From: Paracoccaceae bacterium
GTDB lineage: Bacteria > Pseudomonadota > Alphaproteobacteria > Rhodobacterales > Rhodobacteraceae
Assembly (NCBI GenBank): GCA_002708925.1
Contig: PAPN01000016.1
Location: 1-43,614, forward strand
DNA: 43,614 nucleotides
Direction of reading: 5' to 3'
Below the pieces are notes generated by a model that was not told the DNA's origin, did not search any database, and saw only the letters and a program-made list of their open reading frames with translations. This document shows positions 16,146 through 24,932 of this stretch, piece by piece. Every line of letters starts with the position of its first letter. Position 1 is the first letter of the stretch. The position numbers and the translations under genes are program-made.

Positions 16146-17366
16146 TTAGTCGTAAGTGCGTTGATCTTCGATCACTTTTCCGTCGTTGGGCAATGAGCCG
16201 GGGGCCACGACCTCGATCTTGCCCTTCAGTTTGAGCGCATCCACCACCGAGCCCGCATAGGTTTCGGCACTGCCGCCATTTGCCTCGATCTGGACGGTCA
16301 TCGTGTCCATTTCGCCCTCGCGTCCGGCGATGACACGGGCCTTCACGATCTCAGCATGTTTCGAGACCAGCGCAGCCACCTGTTCAGGACGCACGAACAT
16401 GCCCTTGATCTTGGTGGTCTGATCGGCGCGACCCATCCAGCCCTTGATGCGGATATTGCTGCGCCCGCAGGGGCTTTGGCCCGGCAGAATAGCGCTCAGA
16501 TCGCCCGTAGCGAAACGGATCAGCGGATAATCGGGGTTCAGCGTGGTCACCACGACCTCGCCGACCTGACCGGGTGCGACGGGATCCCCCGTGCCCGGCG
16601 TGACGATTTCCACGATGACCTGCTCATCCACGATCATGCCTTCCATCGCTTCGGATTCATACGCGATGTTGCCCAGATCGGCCGTGGCATAGCTTTGCAG
16701 GCAGGCGATTCCGCGATCGGCATATTCCTGCCGCAACGACGGGAACAGAGCGCCGCCGCCCACCGCTGCCTTGGTGATGCTCAGCTTCAGCCCCATGGTT
16801 TCGGCCTTATCCAGAATCACCTTTAGATAATCGGGGGTGCCCGCATAGGCGGTGGCCCCCACATCTGCGGCCGCCCGTGCCTGCAATTCTGTCTGGCCGG
16901 TGCCTGCGGGCAGCACCGCCGCGCCCACGGCGCGCGCCCCGGATTCAAAGATCATCCCGGCCGGAGTCAGATGATAGCCAAAGCAGTTCTGAACGATATC
17001 GCCCTGCCCGATTCCGCAGGCGTGCAGGAAACGGCCCATGCGCCACCAGTCATGCTCGACCCCGCCGGGTTCATAAATCGGGCCGGGGGATTGGAAAATA
17101 TGCGCGAACCCGTTGGCCGGGCGTGTCGTCAGCCCGCCAAAAGGCGCGGCCTGGGCCTGAGCCTGCCCAAGATCCGATTTGCGCAGCACCGGAAGGGCTG
17201 CCAGATCCTGGACAGAAACGATCCGGGCCGCGTCCACTTCGGACAGGCGCCCGCCATATCCGGGCACCCCCTGCGCACGGGCGATCTGCTGCGGCAGAGC
17301 CTGGGCCAAGGCAGCGGCGCGCTCGTCCGCGCTGCGCGTTTCAAGATCGTCATAATAGCGGGTCAT
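16146..17366 (-). CDS. Phenylacetate-CoA ligase (PaaK) family protein
   Basis: 406 residues from the ATG at 17366, preceded by GGGAG. It has the short PaaK-type AMP-forming architecture: IFQSPGPIYEPGG near residue 103, SYATADLGNIAYE for the A5-like motif, RFATGDLSA with the ribose-binding aspartate, GWMGRADQTTKIKGMFVRPEQV, then a small C-terminal lid. It should activate an aromatic or related carboxylic acid to its CoA thioester at the cost of ATP to AMP. No phenylacetate oxygenase genes are nearby, so phenylacetate itself is not implied. It closes the transporter operon, 110 bases after the LivF-type ATPase, and would act on whatever that system imports. Confidence 0.85.
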   Translation of the reverse strand: MTRYYDDLETRSADERAAALAQALPQQIARAQGVPGYGGRLSEVDAARIVSVQDLAALPVLRKSDLGQAQAQAAPFGGLTTRPANGFAHIFQSPGPIYEPGGVEHDWWRMGRFLHACGIGQGDIVQNCFGYHLTPAGMIFESGARAVGAAVLPAGTGQTELQARAAADVGATAYAGTPDYLKVILDKAETMGLKLSITKAAVGGGALFPSLRQEYADRGIACLQSYATADLGNIAYESEAMEGMIVDEQVIVEIVTPGTGDPVAPGQVGEVVVTTLNPDYPLIRFATGDLSAILPGQSPCGRSNIRIKGWMGRADQTTKIKGMFVRPEQVAALVSKHAEIVKARVIAGREGEMDTMTVQIEANGGSAETYAGSVVDALKLKGKIEVVAPGSLPNDGKVIEDQRTYD

Positions 17367-17476
17367 ATATACAGGTCTCCCTGCCGGGAAAGGCATTGCC
17401 CAAAATTACCCGGTCATCTCTGGCTGTGTGGCGGGGGGGCCGATGCCCACCCAGATCATGTGTTCGGTGCTGGACG

Positions 17477-18301
17477 TCAGCTGAGCCAGCGTTTACGGCG
17501 ACGATAAGACCGCACATCGCGGAAGGATTTGCGCCCCTCATCCGACATGCCCAGATAGAATTCCTTCACATCCGGGTTTTCGCGCAGATCCTTGGCCGGG
17601 CCGTCCATCACAACGCGCCCCGATTCTAGGATGTAGCCGTAATGCGCAAAGCGCAGCGCCACGTTGGTGTTCTGTTCGGCCAAAAGGAAGGTCACGCCTT
17701 CTTTCTCGTTCAGGTTCTTCACGATGTTGAAGATTTCCTCGACCAGCTGCGGTGCCAGCCCCATCGAGGGCTCGTCCAGCAGGATGGTTTCAGGCCGGGA
17801 CATGATGGCGCGGCCGATGGCGACCATCTGCTGCTCACCGCCCGAGGTATAGCCCGCCTGGCTGCGCCGGCGTTCCTTCAGCCTGGGGAAGTATTTGTAC
17901 ACCATCTCCAGATCGGCATCTATATCCCCGCGCGAGGCATTGCGGGTATAGGCCCCCGTCAGCAGGTTTTCCTCGACCGTCAGGTGTTCGAAACAATGGC
18001 GGCCCTCCATCACCTGGATCACGCCTTTTTTCACCAGCTCGGCCGGGTTCAAAGCCTGCACGCCATCGCCGCGATACAGGATGTTGCCCTTGGTCACCTC
18101 GCCGCGTTCGGAATGCAGCAGGTTGGAAATCGCCTTGAGCGTGGTGGTCTTGCCCGCGCCGTTCCCGCCCAGCAAGGCGGTGATCCCGCCTTTGGGCACC
18201 TTCAGGCTGACCCCTTTGAGAACAAGGATCACGTGGTTGTAGATCACCTCGATGTTGTTGACCTCCAGAAGGGTCTCATCGGTGGGTCCTGCGTCCAGCA
18301 T
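17477..18301 (-). CDS. Branched-chain-amino-acid-type ABC transporter ATPase, LivF family
   Basis: 274 residues. Walker A GGNGAGKTTT near residue 45, signature TSGGEQQMVAIGRAIM, Walker B ETILLDEPSMGLAP and the switch motif LAEQN are all present, so this is an active ATPase subunit of the HAAT (LivFGHMK) family. A C-terminal extension of about 25 basic residues (ending SYRRRKRWLS) goes beyond the usual LivF end. The start codon at 18301 has only a weak Shine-Dalgarno; translation may depend on read-through from the binding-protein gene. It pairs with the LivG-type ATPase to power the two permeases in the operon. Confidence 0.93.
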   Translation of the reverse strand: MLDAGPTDETLLEVNNIEVIYNHVILVLKGVSLKVPKGGITALLGGNGAGKTTTLKAISNLLHSERGEVTKGNILYRGDGVQALNPAELVKKGVIQVMEGRHCFEHLTVEENLLTGAYTRNASRGDIDADLEMVYKYFPRLKERRRSQAGYTSGGEQQMVAIGRAIMSRPETILLDEPSMGLAPQLVEEIFNIVKNLNEKEGVTFLLAEQNTNVALRFAHYGYILESGRVVMDGPAKDLRENPDVKEFYLGMSDEGRKSFRDVRSYRRRKRWLS

Positions 18302-18334
18302 CTGCGTCTACTTTCTGAGTTTCGTTCGGGTGGA

Positions 18335-18361
18335 TCCCGGCCACGACAGGCGCGGCCGGGA
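18335..18361 (-). other. Strong intercistronic hairpin between binding-protein and LivF genes
   Basis: TCCCGGCC and GGCCGGGA (18335-18342 and 18354-18361) form a perfect 8-bp GC-rich stem with an 11-base loop, 13 bases after the binding-protein stop. There is no U-run, so it is more likely a 3' stabiliser that lets the binding protein be made in excess over the ATPase than a full terminator. That role is inferred from the position, common behind binding-protein genes. Confidence 0.55.
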
Positions 18362-18374
18362 CAACTGTCAGGGC

Positions 18375-19658
18375 TTAGTTACAGCCCGGAGTGATGTTGT
18401 TTTCCTTGGCATAGGCCTCAGAGTCGGCAGCGATCAGCGGTTGCAGAACCTCTTGATCCGACTGGATATAATCGGTGATCATCGACCAGGTGCCCGCTTT
18501 CGCATCCCACTGGGTAACCGCGCCATAGCCGTCACCACCGTGGTTTTCGCAGGTCACTTTGAACGAGGGGCCAAAGTTCGGCAGACCCAGGGCGGTCATC
18601 TTCTCTTCGGTCATTTCCAGGTTCTCCATACCGTCGCGCATCTGCGCGGGGGTGATGGCACCCGTGCCGTGGATACCCTGCGCGGTTTTCGCCGCTTCGG
18701 CGGCCAGCATCGCGGCATAGAGACCACGGTTATACAGCACCGAGCCGATCTGATCGCCCGCGCCGGCAGCCTTCCCCGCATCGACAACGTATTTCTGGAT
18801 GTCGTCAAACACCGGATAGTCCGACCCCACATTATGGAAGGTCAGCGCCTTATAGCCATCGGCACGCTCGCCCGCGGGTTTCACGTCATTTTCCGAACCC
18901 GACCACCAGATACCGATGAAGTTTTCCATCGGGAAACGGATGTTGATGGCTTCTTGGATGGCGACCTGGTTCATCACGCCCCAGCCCCACATCAGCACAT
19001 AGTCAGGACGCTCGCGGCGGATTTGCAGCCACTGGGATTTCTGCTCCTGACCGGGGTGGTCAACGGCCAGCAGGGTCAGATCATAGCCGTGCTTCTTGGC
19101 CAGTTCTTCCAGGGTGCGGATCGGTTCCTTACCATAGGCCGAGTTGTGATAGACCAGCGCGACTTTCTTACCTTCCAGGCTGCCGCCGTTCACGTCCAGC
19201 AGGTGCTTGATCGCGATCGAGGCGCCGTCCCAGTAGTTCGCCGGATAGTTAAAGATGTTGCGGAACACGGCACCGTTCTTGGCCGAGGTCCGGCCATACC
19301 CGCCCGAGTGCACGGCGATGCCGTCTGCGGTGGCTTTGGGGATCAGCTGATAGGTGATGCCGGTGGACAGCGGCTCATAGACCAGCGCGTCCGAGCCCTT
19401 GGTGGATTCGTAACATTCCACGCCTTTTTCGGTGTTATAGCCGGTTTCACATTCCAGCAGGTTCACCTTTTCTCCGCCGATACCGCCGTCGCGCTCGTTC
19501 AGCAGGGTGAAGTAATCGGCATAGCCGTCCGCAAAGGGGATGCCGTTTGCGGCATACGGCCCCGTACGGTAGCTGAGCGAGGTAAAGGTCAGGTCTGCCA
19601 TCGCCGGGCCTGCGGCCACAATGGCGGCAACGGCGGCAGAGATCAGTTTCGTTTTCAT
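18375..19658 (-). CDS. Periplasmic substrate-binding protein of the HAAT ABC transporter
   Basis: 427 residues from an ATG with GGGAGG upstream. Signal peptide 1-21 (MKTKLISAAVAAIVAAGPAMA). It has the Leu/Ile/Val-binding fold: DGYADYFTLLNERDGGIGGEKVNL at the start of the domain, GKKVALVYHNSAYGKEPIRTLEE, and a C-terminal pair of cysteines. At 427 residues it is longer than leucine-binding proteins (about 370), as are family members that bind aromatic acids or other carboxylates. The CoA ligases at both ends of the operon fit a carboxylic acid ligand better than an amino acid. The ligand cannot be named from sequence. Confidence 0.92.
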   Translation of the reverse strand: MKTKLISAAVAAIVAAGPAMADLTFTSLSYRTGPYAANGIPFADGYADYFTLLNERDGGIGGEKVNLLECETGYNTEKGVECYESTKGSDALVYEPLSTGITYQLIPKATADGIAVHSGGYGRTSAKNGAVFRNIFNYPANYWDGASIAIKHLLDVNGGSLEGKKVALVYHNSAYGKEPIRTLEELAKKHGYDLTLLAVDHPGQEQKSQWLQIRRERPDYVLMWGWGVMNQVAIQEAINIRFPMENFIGIWWSGSENDVKPAGERADGYKALTFHNVGSDYPVFDDIQKYVVDAGKAAGAGDQIGSVLYNRGLYAAMLAAEAAKTAQGIHGTGAITPAQMRDGMENLEMTEEKMTALGLPNFGPSFKVTCENHGGDGYGAVTQWDAKAGTWSMITDYIQSDQEVLQPLIAADSEAYAKENNITPGCN

Positions 19659-19737
19659 CGGTATGGTTCCTCCCTTTGGTCGTATCCGATGGTTTCCAGA
19701 TCCGAGGTTATGCCCCGGTATGTTGGCTGGCCCCGCC

Positions 19738-20814
19738 TTAGTGCGGGAAGGGCCAGAGCCGTAGTTTTTCCTTGGCGACGCGCCACAGCTGCGCCAGCCC
19801 GTGTGGCTCTGCGATCAGGAAAATGATGATCAGAGCGCCCACGATTATGAATTCCAGATGCGCCGCCATATCCGTGGGCCAGCCCAGGGTGCCCACCAGC
19901 ACGTTCTTCAGCAGCACCGGCAGCAGCACCAGAAAGGCCGCCCCGGCAAAGGCCCCAAAGATCGAGCCCAGACCGCCGATGATGATCATGAACAGCACCA
20001 GGAACGATTTGTTGATGCCAAAGGCCTCGCCGACCTCGACCGCGCCCAGATAGACCGCAAAGAACAGCGCGCCAGACACCCCGATAAAGAACGAGCTAAC
20101 CGCAAAGGCGCTGAGCTTGGAGCGCAGGGGATCCACGCCGATGATCTCGGCCGCGATGTCCATATCCCGAATGGCCATCCATTTACGTCCCACCGACCCG
20201 CGGGTCAGATTCCGCGCGATGATGGCGCTGATCGTCACGAAAACCAGACAGAACAGATAGGACGCCCAGGCCGAGGTATTCGCGCCGGTCACAGCAATGC
20301 CGAACACGGTGCGCTCGGGCGAGCTGATCTGCCCCGAGGCCGAGTAGTTGTAGAACCACGGCACCTTGTTGAACAGCCACACCAGAAAGAACTGCGCCGC
20401 CAGGGTGGCCACCGCCAGATAGAAGCCCTTGATCCGCAGGCTGGGCAGACCGAACAGAACCCCCACGATGGCTGTCACGCCTCCTGCCAGCAATACGTGG
20501 AAAAAGATGTTCACCTCGGGAAAGGCGGTCATCAGCTTGTAGACCGCATAGGCGCCCACAGCCATGAAGCCCCCGGTGCCCAGCGACACCTGCCCGCAAT
20601 AGCCCACCAGAATGTTCAGCCCAATCGCCGCAATCGCGTAGATCAGGAAGGGCATGAACACCGCGTTCACCCAGTAGTCATTGATAATGAACGGAATTAC
20701 GCAGAAGGCTGCGAACAGGACAAAATAGTACCGATAGCGATCGAACTTGATCGGAAAGGTCTGGTTGTCGTCGGTGTAGGACGTTTTGAAATCGCCCGCT
20801 TCACGATAGAACAT
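19738..20814 (-). CDS. ABC transporter permease, LivM family
   Basis: 358 residues with eight or nine hydrophobic helices and the LivM hallmark LNILVGYCGQVSLGTGGFMAVGAYAVY; the ATPase-contact loop is RKWMAIRDMDIAAEIIGVDPLRSKLSAFAVSSFF, recognisable in the family. The N-terminus carries a cytoplasmic stretch of about 28 polar residues before the first helix, longer than typical. It forms the channel with the LivH-type subunit. The start is six bases after the stop of the 75-residue membrane protein, so translation is probably coupled. Confidence 0.94.
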   Translation of the reverse strand: MFYREAGDFKTSYTDDNQTFPIKFDRYRYYFVLFAAFCVIPFIINDYWVNAVFMPFLIYAIAAIGLNILVGYCGQVSLGTGGFMAVGAYAVYKLMTAFPEVNIFFHVLLAGGVTAIVGVLFGLPSLRIKGFYLAVATLAAQFFLVWLFNKVPWFYNYSASGQISSPERTVFGIAVTGANTSAWASYLFCLVFVTISAIIARNLTRGSVGRKWMAIRDMDIAAEIIGVDPLRSKLSAFAVSSFFIGVSGALFFAVYLGAVEVGEAFGINKSFLVLFMIIIGGLGSIFGAFAGAAFLVLLPVLLKNVLVGTLGWPTDMAAHLEFIIVGALIIIFLIAEPHGLAQLWRVAKEKLRLWPFPH

Positions 20815-20820
20815 GGTTGC

Positions 20821-21048
20821 TTACCCCTGCTCATTGGCGTGGGTGAACCCCAGCGCAGTATTGTTAAGCGCGTGTCCACGCGACAATTTCAGATAGGCCG
20901 CCACCCCGGTCAGGAACCCAAGACCCGCCAGACAGGCCGCCGTCAGGATTTGGGATTGGGTCAGCTCGCTGGCGGTCAGGGCGATGTAGCCAAAGGCCCA
21001 GAACCCCGCCCAAGAGACCACGTTGATAATGGCAATCAGCTTTTGCAT
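20821..21048 (-). CDS. Small two-helix membrane protein inside the transporter operon
   Basis: 75 residues. I know no named family. Two hydrophobic segments are visible, about 5-26 (IAIINVVSWAGFWAFGYIAL) and 36-54 (LTAACLAGLGFLTGVAAYL), with a short polar turn between and a polar C-terminal tail of about 20 residues (KLSRGHALNNTAL...). It is inserted between the LivH and LivM permease genes with spacings of two and six bases, so it must be translated in step with them. The context suggests an accessory subunit or assembly factor of this particular transporter. Classical liv operons have no such gene. Confidence 0.8.
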   Translation of the reverse strand: MQKLIAIINVVSWAGFWAFGYIALTASELTQSQILTAACLAGLGFLTGVAAYLKLSRGHALNNTALGFTHANEQG

Positions 21049-21050
21049 GG

Positions 21051-22052
21051 TCAGACCCTCTCGATGATTTTTTCGCCGAACAGGCCTTGCGGGCGGAACA
21101 CCAGGAACACCAGAGCCAGCACATAAGCGAACCAGTTCTCGGTTGCGCCGCCCACCATCGGGCCGATGAGGAATTCAAAGAGTTTCTCCCCCACGCCGAT
21201 GATCAGACCGCCCACAATCGCACCGGGGATCGAGGTGAACCCGCCCAGCATCAGCACCGGCAGCGCCTTCAGCGCGATCAGCGACAGGCTGAACTGCACG
21301 CCCGATTTGGCACCCCACATGATGCCCGCAACCAGCGCGACAAAGCCCGCGACCGACCACACCATCACCCAGATGAAGTTCAGCGAAATGCCAACCGACA
21401 GCGCCGCCTGATGGTCATCGGCCACAGCGCGCATGGCGCGGCCTTGCTTGGTGTATTGGCTGAACAGCACCAGCGCGATCACCAGAATGGCGGCGATGAC
21501 GGTGGCCACCAGATCCAGCTGATCCAGGAAGAAGCCATAGAAATTCGGGTTTCCGAAGCCCAGCCACTGGGTGTTTTCCTCGATCCAGAAGCTGCCGCCC
21601 TGAGGCAGGCCCACGTCCAGTTTCTTGATGTCCGAGCCCCACATCAGGTCTCCGAAACCTTCCATGAAGTAGGCCAGGCCGATGGTGGCCATGAACAGGA
21701 TGATCGGTTCCTGATTCACCAGATGACGGAAGATGAATTTTTGCACGGCCCAGGCCAGCAGGACCATCACCGCCATGGTGAACAAGATCGCCAGAACGGC
21801 CGGAACGTGCCAGCCAAAGTGATGCACCTCGGTGCCGAACACCGCGTTGATCAGGTGGCTGAAAGGCACTTGGCCTTCCATGATGCCCACCAGGGTCAGC
21901 GCCGCGAACAGCGCCATAACACCCTGAGCATAGTTAAAAATGCCCGAAGCCTTGTAGATCAGCACGAACCCCAGCGCAACCAGCGCATAGAGAACGCCCG
22001 CCATCAGCCCGTTCAGGACAACCTCGGTACCAAAAAGGAGTTGTTCAGGCAT
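21051..22052 (-). CDS. ABC transporter permease, LivH family
   Basis: 333 residues, about eight helices. LivH hallmarks: LNGLMAGVLYALVALGFVLIYKASGIFNYAQGVMALFAA at the N-terminus, the coupling-loop motif GRAMRAVADDHQAALSVGISL, and GGFTSIPGAIVGGLIIGVGEKLFE. Its ATG overlaps the last codon of an 18-codon reading frame (ATGCCTGA), and GGAGG lies eight bases upstream. The protein ends two bases before the small membrane protein. It acts in the inner membrane as one half of the transport channel. Confidence 0.94.
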   Translation of the reverse strand: MPEQLLFGTEVVLNGLMAGVLYALVALGFVLIYKASGIFNYAQGVMALFAALTLVGIMEGQVPFSHLINAVFGTEVHHFGWHVPAVLAILFTMAVMVLLAWAVQKFIFRHLVNQEPIILFMATIGLAYFMEGFGDLMWGSDIKKLDVGLPQGGSFWIEENTQWLGFGNPNFYGFFLDQLDLVATVIAAILVIALVLFSQYTKQGRAMRAVADDHQAALSVGISLNFIWVMVWSVAGFVALVAGIMWGAKSGVQFSLSLIALKALPVLMLGGFTSIPGAIVGGLIIGVGEKLFEFLIGPMVGGATENWFAYVLALVFLVFRPQGLFGEKIIERV

Positions 22053-22101
22053 GGATCGTGCCTCCGGTCGGAATGGTCAGGAAAGTGGCGAAATCAGTCA
22101 T
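22045..22101 (-). CDS. Possible 18-residue micro-ORF bridging the LivG and LivH genes
   Basis: The frame starts at ATGACTGA, where its ATG overlaps the LivG stop, and ends at ATGCCTGA, where its TGA overlaps the LivH start. It would read MTDFATFLTIPTGGTIHA. The overlaps at both ends would carry ribosomes from LivG into LivH, and the LivH Shine-Dalgarno GGAGG lies inside it. A purely accidental frame is possible; a peptide of this size may be only a translational bridge. Confidence 0.35.
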   Translation of the reverse strand: MTDFATFLTIPTGGTIHA

Positions 22102-22918
22102 GGCTCACCCCCAGATAGGCGTCGATGACGTCTTGGTTGCTGCGCACCTCGTCGGGGGTGCCGTCGCCGATCTTCTTACCGTAGTCCATGACGACCACGC
22201 GGTCCGACAGATCCATCACCACGCCCATATCGTGTTCAATCAGGGCAATCGTGGTGCCGAATTCATCGTTCACATCCAGAATAAAGCGGCTCATGTCCTC
22301 TTTTTCCTCGACGTTCATGCCGGCCATGGGTTCGTCCAGCAGCAGCAGGCTGGGTTCGGCCGCCAGGGCACGGGCCAGCTCGACCCGTTTTTTCAGACCA
22401 TAGGGCAGACGCGCCACGGGGGTTTTGCGGATGGACTGGATTTCCAGAAAGTCGATGACTTTTTCAACGACTTCACGGTTCTCCACCTCTTCCTTCTCGG
22501 CGGCGCCTTTCCAGATCGCCTGCTGGAACATGTTGGTTTTCATGTGGTTCAGACGGCCGGTCATCACGTTGTCCAGCACGGTCATGCCTTCGAACAGCGC
22601 AATGTTCTGGAAGGTGCGGGCGATGCCCAGACGGGCGACCTCGTAGGGTTTCATGGCCGGACGGCGCGCGCCCTTGTACCAGACCTCGCCTTCCTGCGGG
22701 ACATAGAACCCCGAGATCACGTTCAGCATCGAGGATTTCCCGGCCCCGTTCGGGCCGATGATGGCACGGATCTCGCCTTCCTTGATGTCAAAGCTGATGT
22801 CGGTGATCGCCTTCACCCCGCCGAAACGCAGCGTGATGTTTTTCATCTCCATCAGAGTGCCGCCGATTTTGCGACCGTCTGCGGTAACGTAGCCTTCTTC
22901 TTGCATAGCCTGGTTCAT
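22094..22918 (-). CDS. ABC transporter ATPase, LivG family
   Basis: 274 residues. Walker A GPNGAGKSSMLN near residue 54, a LivG-type ARTFQNIALFEGMTVLDNVM loop, a divergent signature LPYGLKKRVELARAL (LSGGQ replaced by LPYGL), Walker B LLLLDEPMAGMN and switch LIEHDM. The LPYGL signature is common in this LivG subgroup. The start ATG overlaps the stop of the acyl-CoA synthetase by four bases (ATGA), indicating tight coupling of fatty-acid/carboxylate activation and uptake genes. Confidence 0.94.
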   Translation of the reverse strand: MNQAMQEEGYVTADGRKIGGTLMEMKNITLRFGGVKAITDISFDIKEGEIRAIIGPNGAGKSSMLNVISGFYVPQEGEVWYKGARRPAMKPYEVARLGIARTFQNIALFEGMTVLDNVMTGRLNHMKTNMFQQAIWKGAAEKEEVENREVVEKVIDFLEIQSIRKTPVARLPYGLKKRVELARALAAEPSLLLLDEPMAGMNVEEKEDMSRFILDVNDEFGTTIALIEHDMGVVMDLSDRVVVMDYGKKIGDGTPDEVRSNQDVIDAYLGVSHD

Positions 22919-24888
22919 TCTGCGGCCACCTTTTGTGTTTTCACCGGCACCACAGCGGCGTCGATCAATTGCAGCGTCGCACTGATCGAGCCCTTGCGGC
23001 CGTCCTCGTAGGTCACTTCGGTGGTGGTGTAGATTTCGTCCTTACCGTCATACAAAGCCCCGATCAGATCATCGAATTTCTCTTCGACGATGCGGCGGCG
23101 CACCTTGCGGGTACGGGTCATTTCGCCGTCATCCGCGTCCAGTTCCTTGTGCAAAACCAGGAAACGGTGGATCTGACAGCCCGACAGCATCGTGTCCTCG
23201 GCAACCGAGCGGTTCACCTCTTCGACGTGATCTTTGATGGCTTGCAGCACCTTGGGATGGCCCGCCAGTTCCTGATAGCTGGAGTAGGCGATGTTATTGC
23301 GTTCAGCCCAGTTGCCGACGGCGCTCATGTCGATGTTGATGAAGGCCATACATTTATCGCGGCCATTGCCGAACAGGACGGCCTCCAGCACGTTGGGGAA
23401 GAACTTGAGCTTATTCTCAACGTATTTGGGCGCGAACATGCTGCCATCGGCCATTTTGCCAACGTCCTTGGCGCGGTCGATGATCCGCAGATGGCCCGAA
23501 TCCGTCTCGATAAAACCCGCGTCCCCGGTGGCAACCCAGCCCTCGGCATCCTTGGTCGAGGCCGTGCTTTCGGGGTTTTTATAGTAGGATTCGAAAACAC
23601 CGGGGCTGCGGTAGAACACCTCGCCATTGTCGTCGATGCGCAGTTCCACACCCGGCGCGGGCACGCCGACCGTATCGTTGCGCACCTCGCCATCGGGCTG
23701 CACGGTGATGAACACCGTCGCCTCGGTCTGACCATAGAGCTGTTTGAGATTGATCCCCAACGAGCGGTAGAATTCGAAAATCTCGGGCCCGATTGCCTCA
23801 CCCGCGGTATAGCCAACGCGCACGCGGCTTAGACCCAGGGTGTTTTTCAGCGGCCCAAAGACAAACAGATTCCCAAGCGCGTATTTCACCCGGTCCAGAA
23901 AGCCGACGGGCTTACCATCCAGAATGGCCGGGCCCACCTTTTTCGCGTGGGCCATATAGTGGTGGAACATGCGCTGCTTCAGCTTGCCCGCGTCCTCCAT
24001 CCGGATCATCACGTTGGTCAGCTGGGTTTCGAAAACGCGCGGCGGGGCGAAATAGTAGGTCGGCCCGATCTCGCGCAGATCCGAGGCCATGGTCTCGGCG
24101 CTTTCGGGGCAGTTCACGCAGAACCCGCACCAATAGGCCTGCCCGATCGAGAAGATGAAATCCCCAACCCAGGCCATCGGCAGATAGGCCAGGATTTCCT
24201 CGTCCGGGCGCAGGTGATCGAATTCAGACGAATTTTTCGCGCTTTCGATCACGTTGCGGTTCGACAGAACCACGCCTTTGGGTTTGCCCGTGGTGCCCGA
24301 AGTATAGAGCATCACGCACTGGCTGTCGTAATCCAGCTTGGCCTTGCGGCGGTCCAGTTCGGGCGTCAGTTCATCGCGCGCGGCAAACCCCTGTTCCTGA
24401 ACGTGGCTGAATTCATGCAGCTGGCTGTGGTCGTATTTGCGCATCCCGCGCGGATCGACGTAGATCATGTGCTCGAACTGATGCAGACGGTCCTGCACCT
24501 CGATCACCTTATCGACCTGTTCCTGATCCTCGGCGATGACGAAACGCGCGCCGCAGTGATCCAGCACATAGGCCATCTCTTCGGCGGCGCTGTCCTGATA
24601 CAGGGGCACCGGAATCGCGCCCACAGACTGGGCTGCGACCATAGACCAATAGAAATGCGGGCGATTGCGACCGATGATAGCGATGAAATCGCCCTCGTTC
24701 ACGCCCATGTTGATCAGCCCGCGAGCAAGATTGTTGATCTCGCGCTTGGCCTGGCTCCACGTCCAGCTCTGCCAGATGCCGAACTCTTTTTCCCGATAAG
24801 CGGGGCGATCCCCGAACTCGGTGGCGTTACGCTGCAAAAGCGCCGGTATGGACGCCAGTCCACCGGCCGCCTGTGACGACTGTGCCAA
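22915..24888 (-). CDS. AMP-forming acyl-CoA synthetase (long-chain type)
   Basis: 657 residues if started at TTG 24888, which has GGGAGG seven bases upstream; an alternative TTG at 24903 lies inside that ribosome-binding site and is less likely. Motifs of the ANL superfamily: P-loop YTSGTTGKPKG, YLPMAWVGD, LKQLYGQTEAT (A5), VATGDAGFIETDSG and a C-terminal domain with RKVRRRIVEEKF. The long insert resembles FadD15/ACSBG-type synthetases that activate medium or long acids. As the first gene of the operon it suggests the imported compound, or a product of it, becomes a CoA ester. No lysine in the C-terminal PxxxxGK motif could be placed with confidence. Confidence 0.9.
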   Translation of the reverse strand: MAQSSQAAGGLASIPALLQRNATEFGDRPAYREKEFGIWQSWTWSQAKREINNLARGLINMGVNEGDFIAIIGRNRPHFYWSMVAAQSVGAIPVPLYQDSAAEEMAYVLDHCGARFVIAEDQEQVDKVIEVQDRLHQFEHMIYVDPRGMRKYDHSQLHEFSHVQEQGFAARDELTPELDRRKAKLDYDSQCVMLYTSGTTGKPKGVVLSNRNVIESAKNSSEFDHLRPDEEILAYLPMAWVGDFIFSIGQAYWCGFCVNCPESAETMASDLREIGPTYYFAPPRVFETQLTNVMIRMEDAGKLKQRMFHHYMAHAKKVGPAILDGKPVGFLDRVKYALGNLFVFGPLKNTLGLSRVRVGYTAGEAIGPEIFEFYRSLGINLKQLYGQTEATVFITVQPDGEVRNDTVGVPAPGVELRIDDNGEVFYRSPGVFESYYKNPESTASTKDAEGWVATGDAGFIETDSGHLRIIDRAKDVGKMADGSMFAPKYVENKLKFFPNVLEAVLFGNGRDKCMAFINIDMSAVGNWAERNNIAYSSYQELAGHPKVLQAIKDHVEEVNRSVAEDTMLSGCQIHRFLVLHKELDADDGEMTRTRKVRRRIVEEKFDDLIGALYDGKDEIYTTTEVTYEDGRKGSISATLQLIDAAVVPVKTQKVAAE

Positions 24889-24932
24889 TTCTGTTCCTCC
24901 CAAATGGCCGTTATTTGTGGCCTGCGACCGTC

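Noticed and set aside
18252..21126. Two long plus-strand frames (524 and 441 codons) opposite the liv-type operon
   Set aside because: Both lie antisense to well-supported transporter genes and show no family motif.
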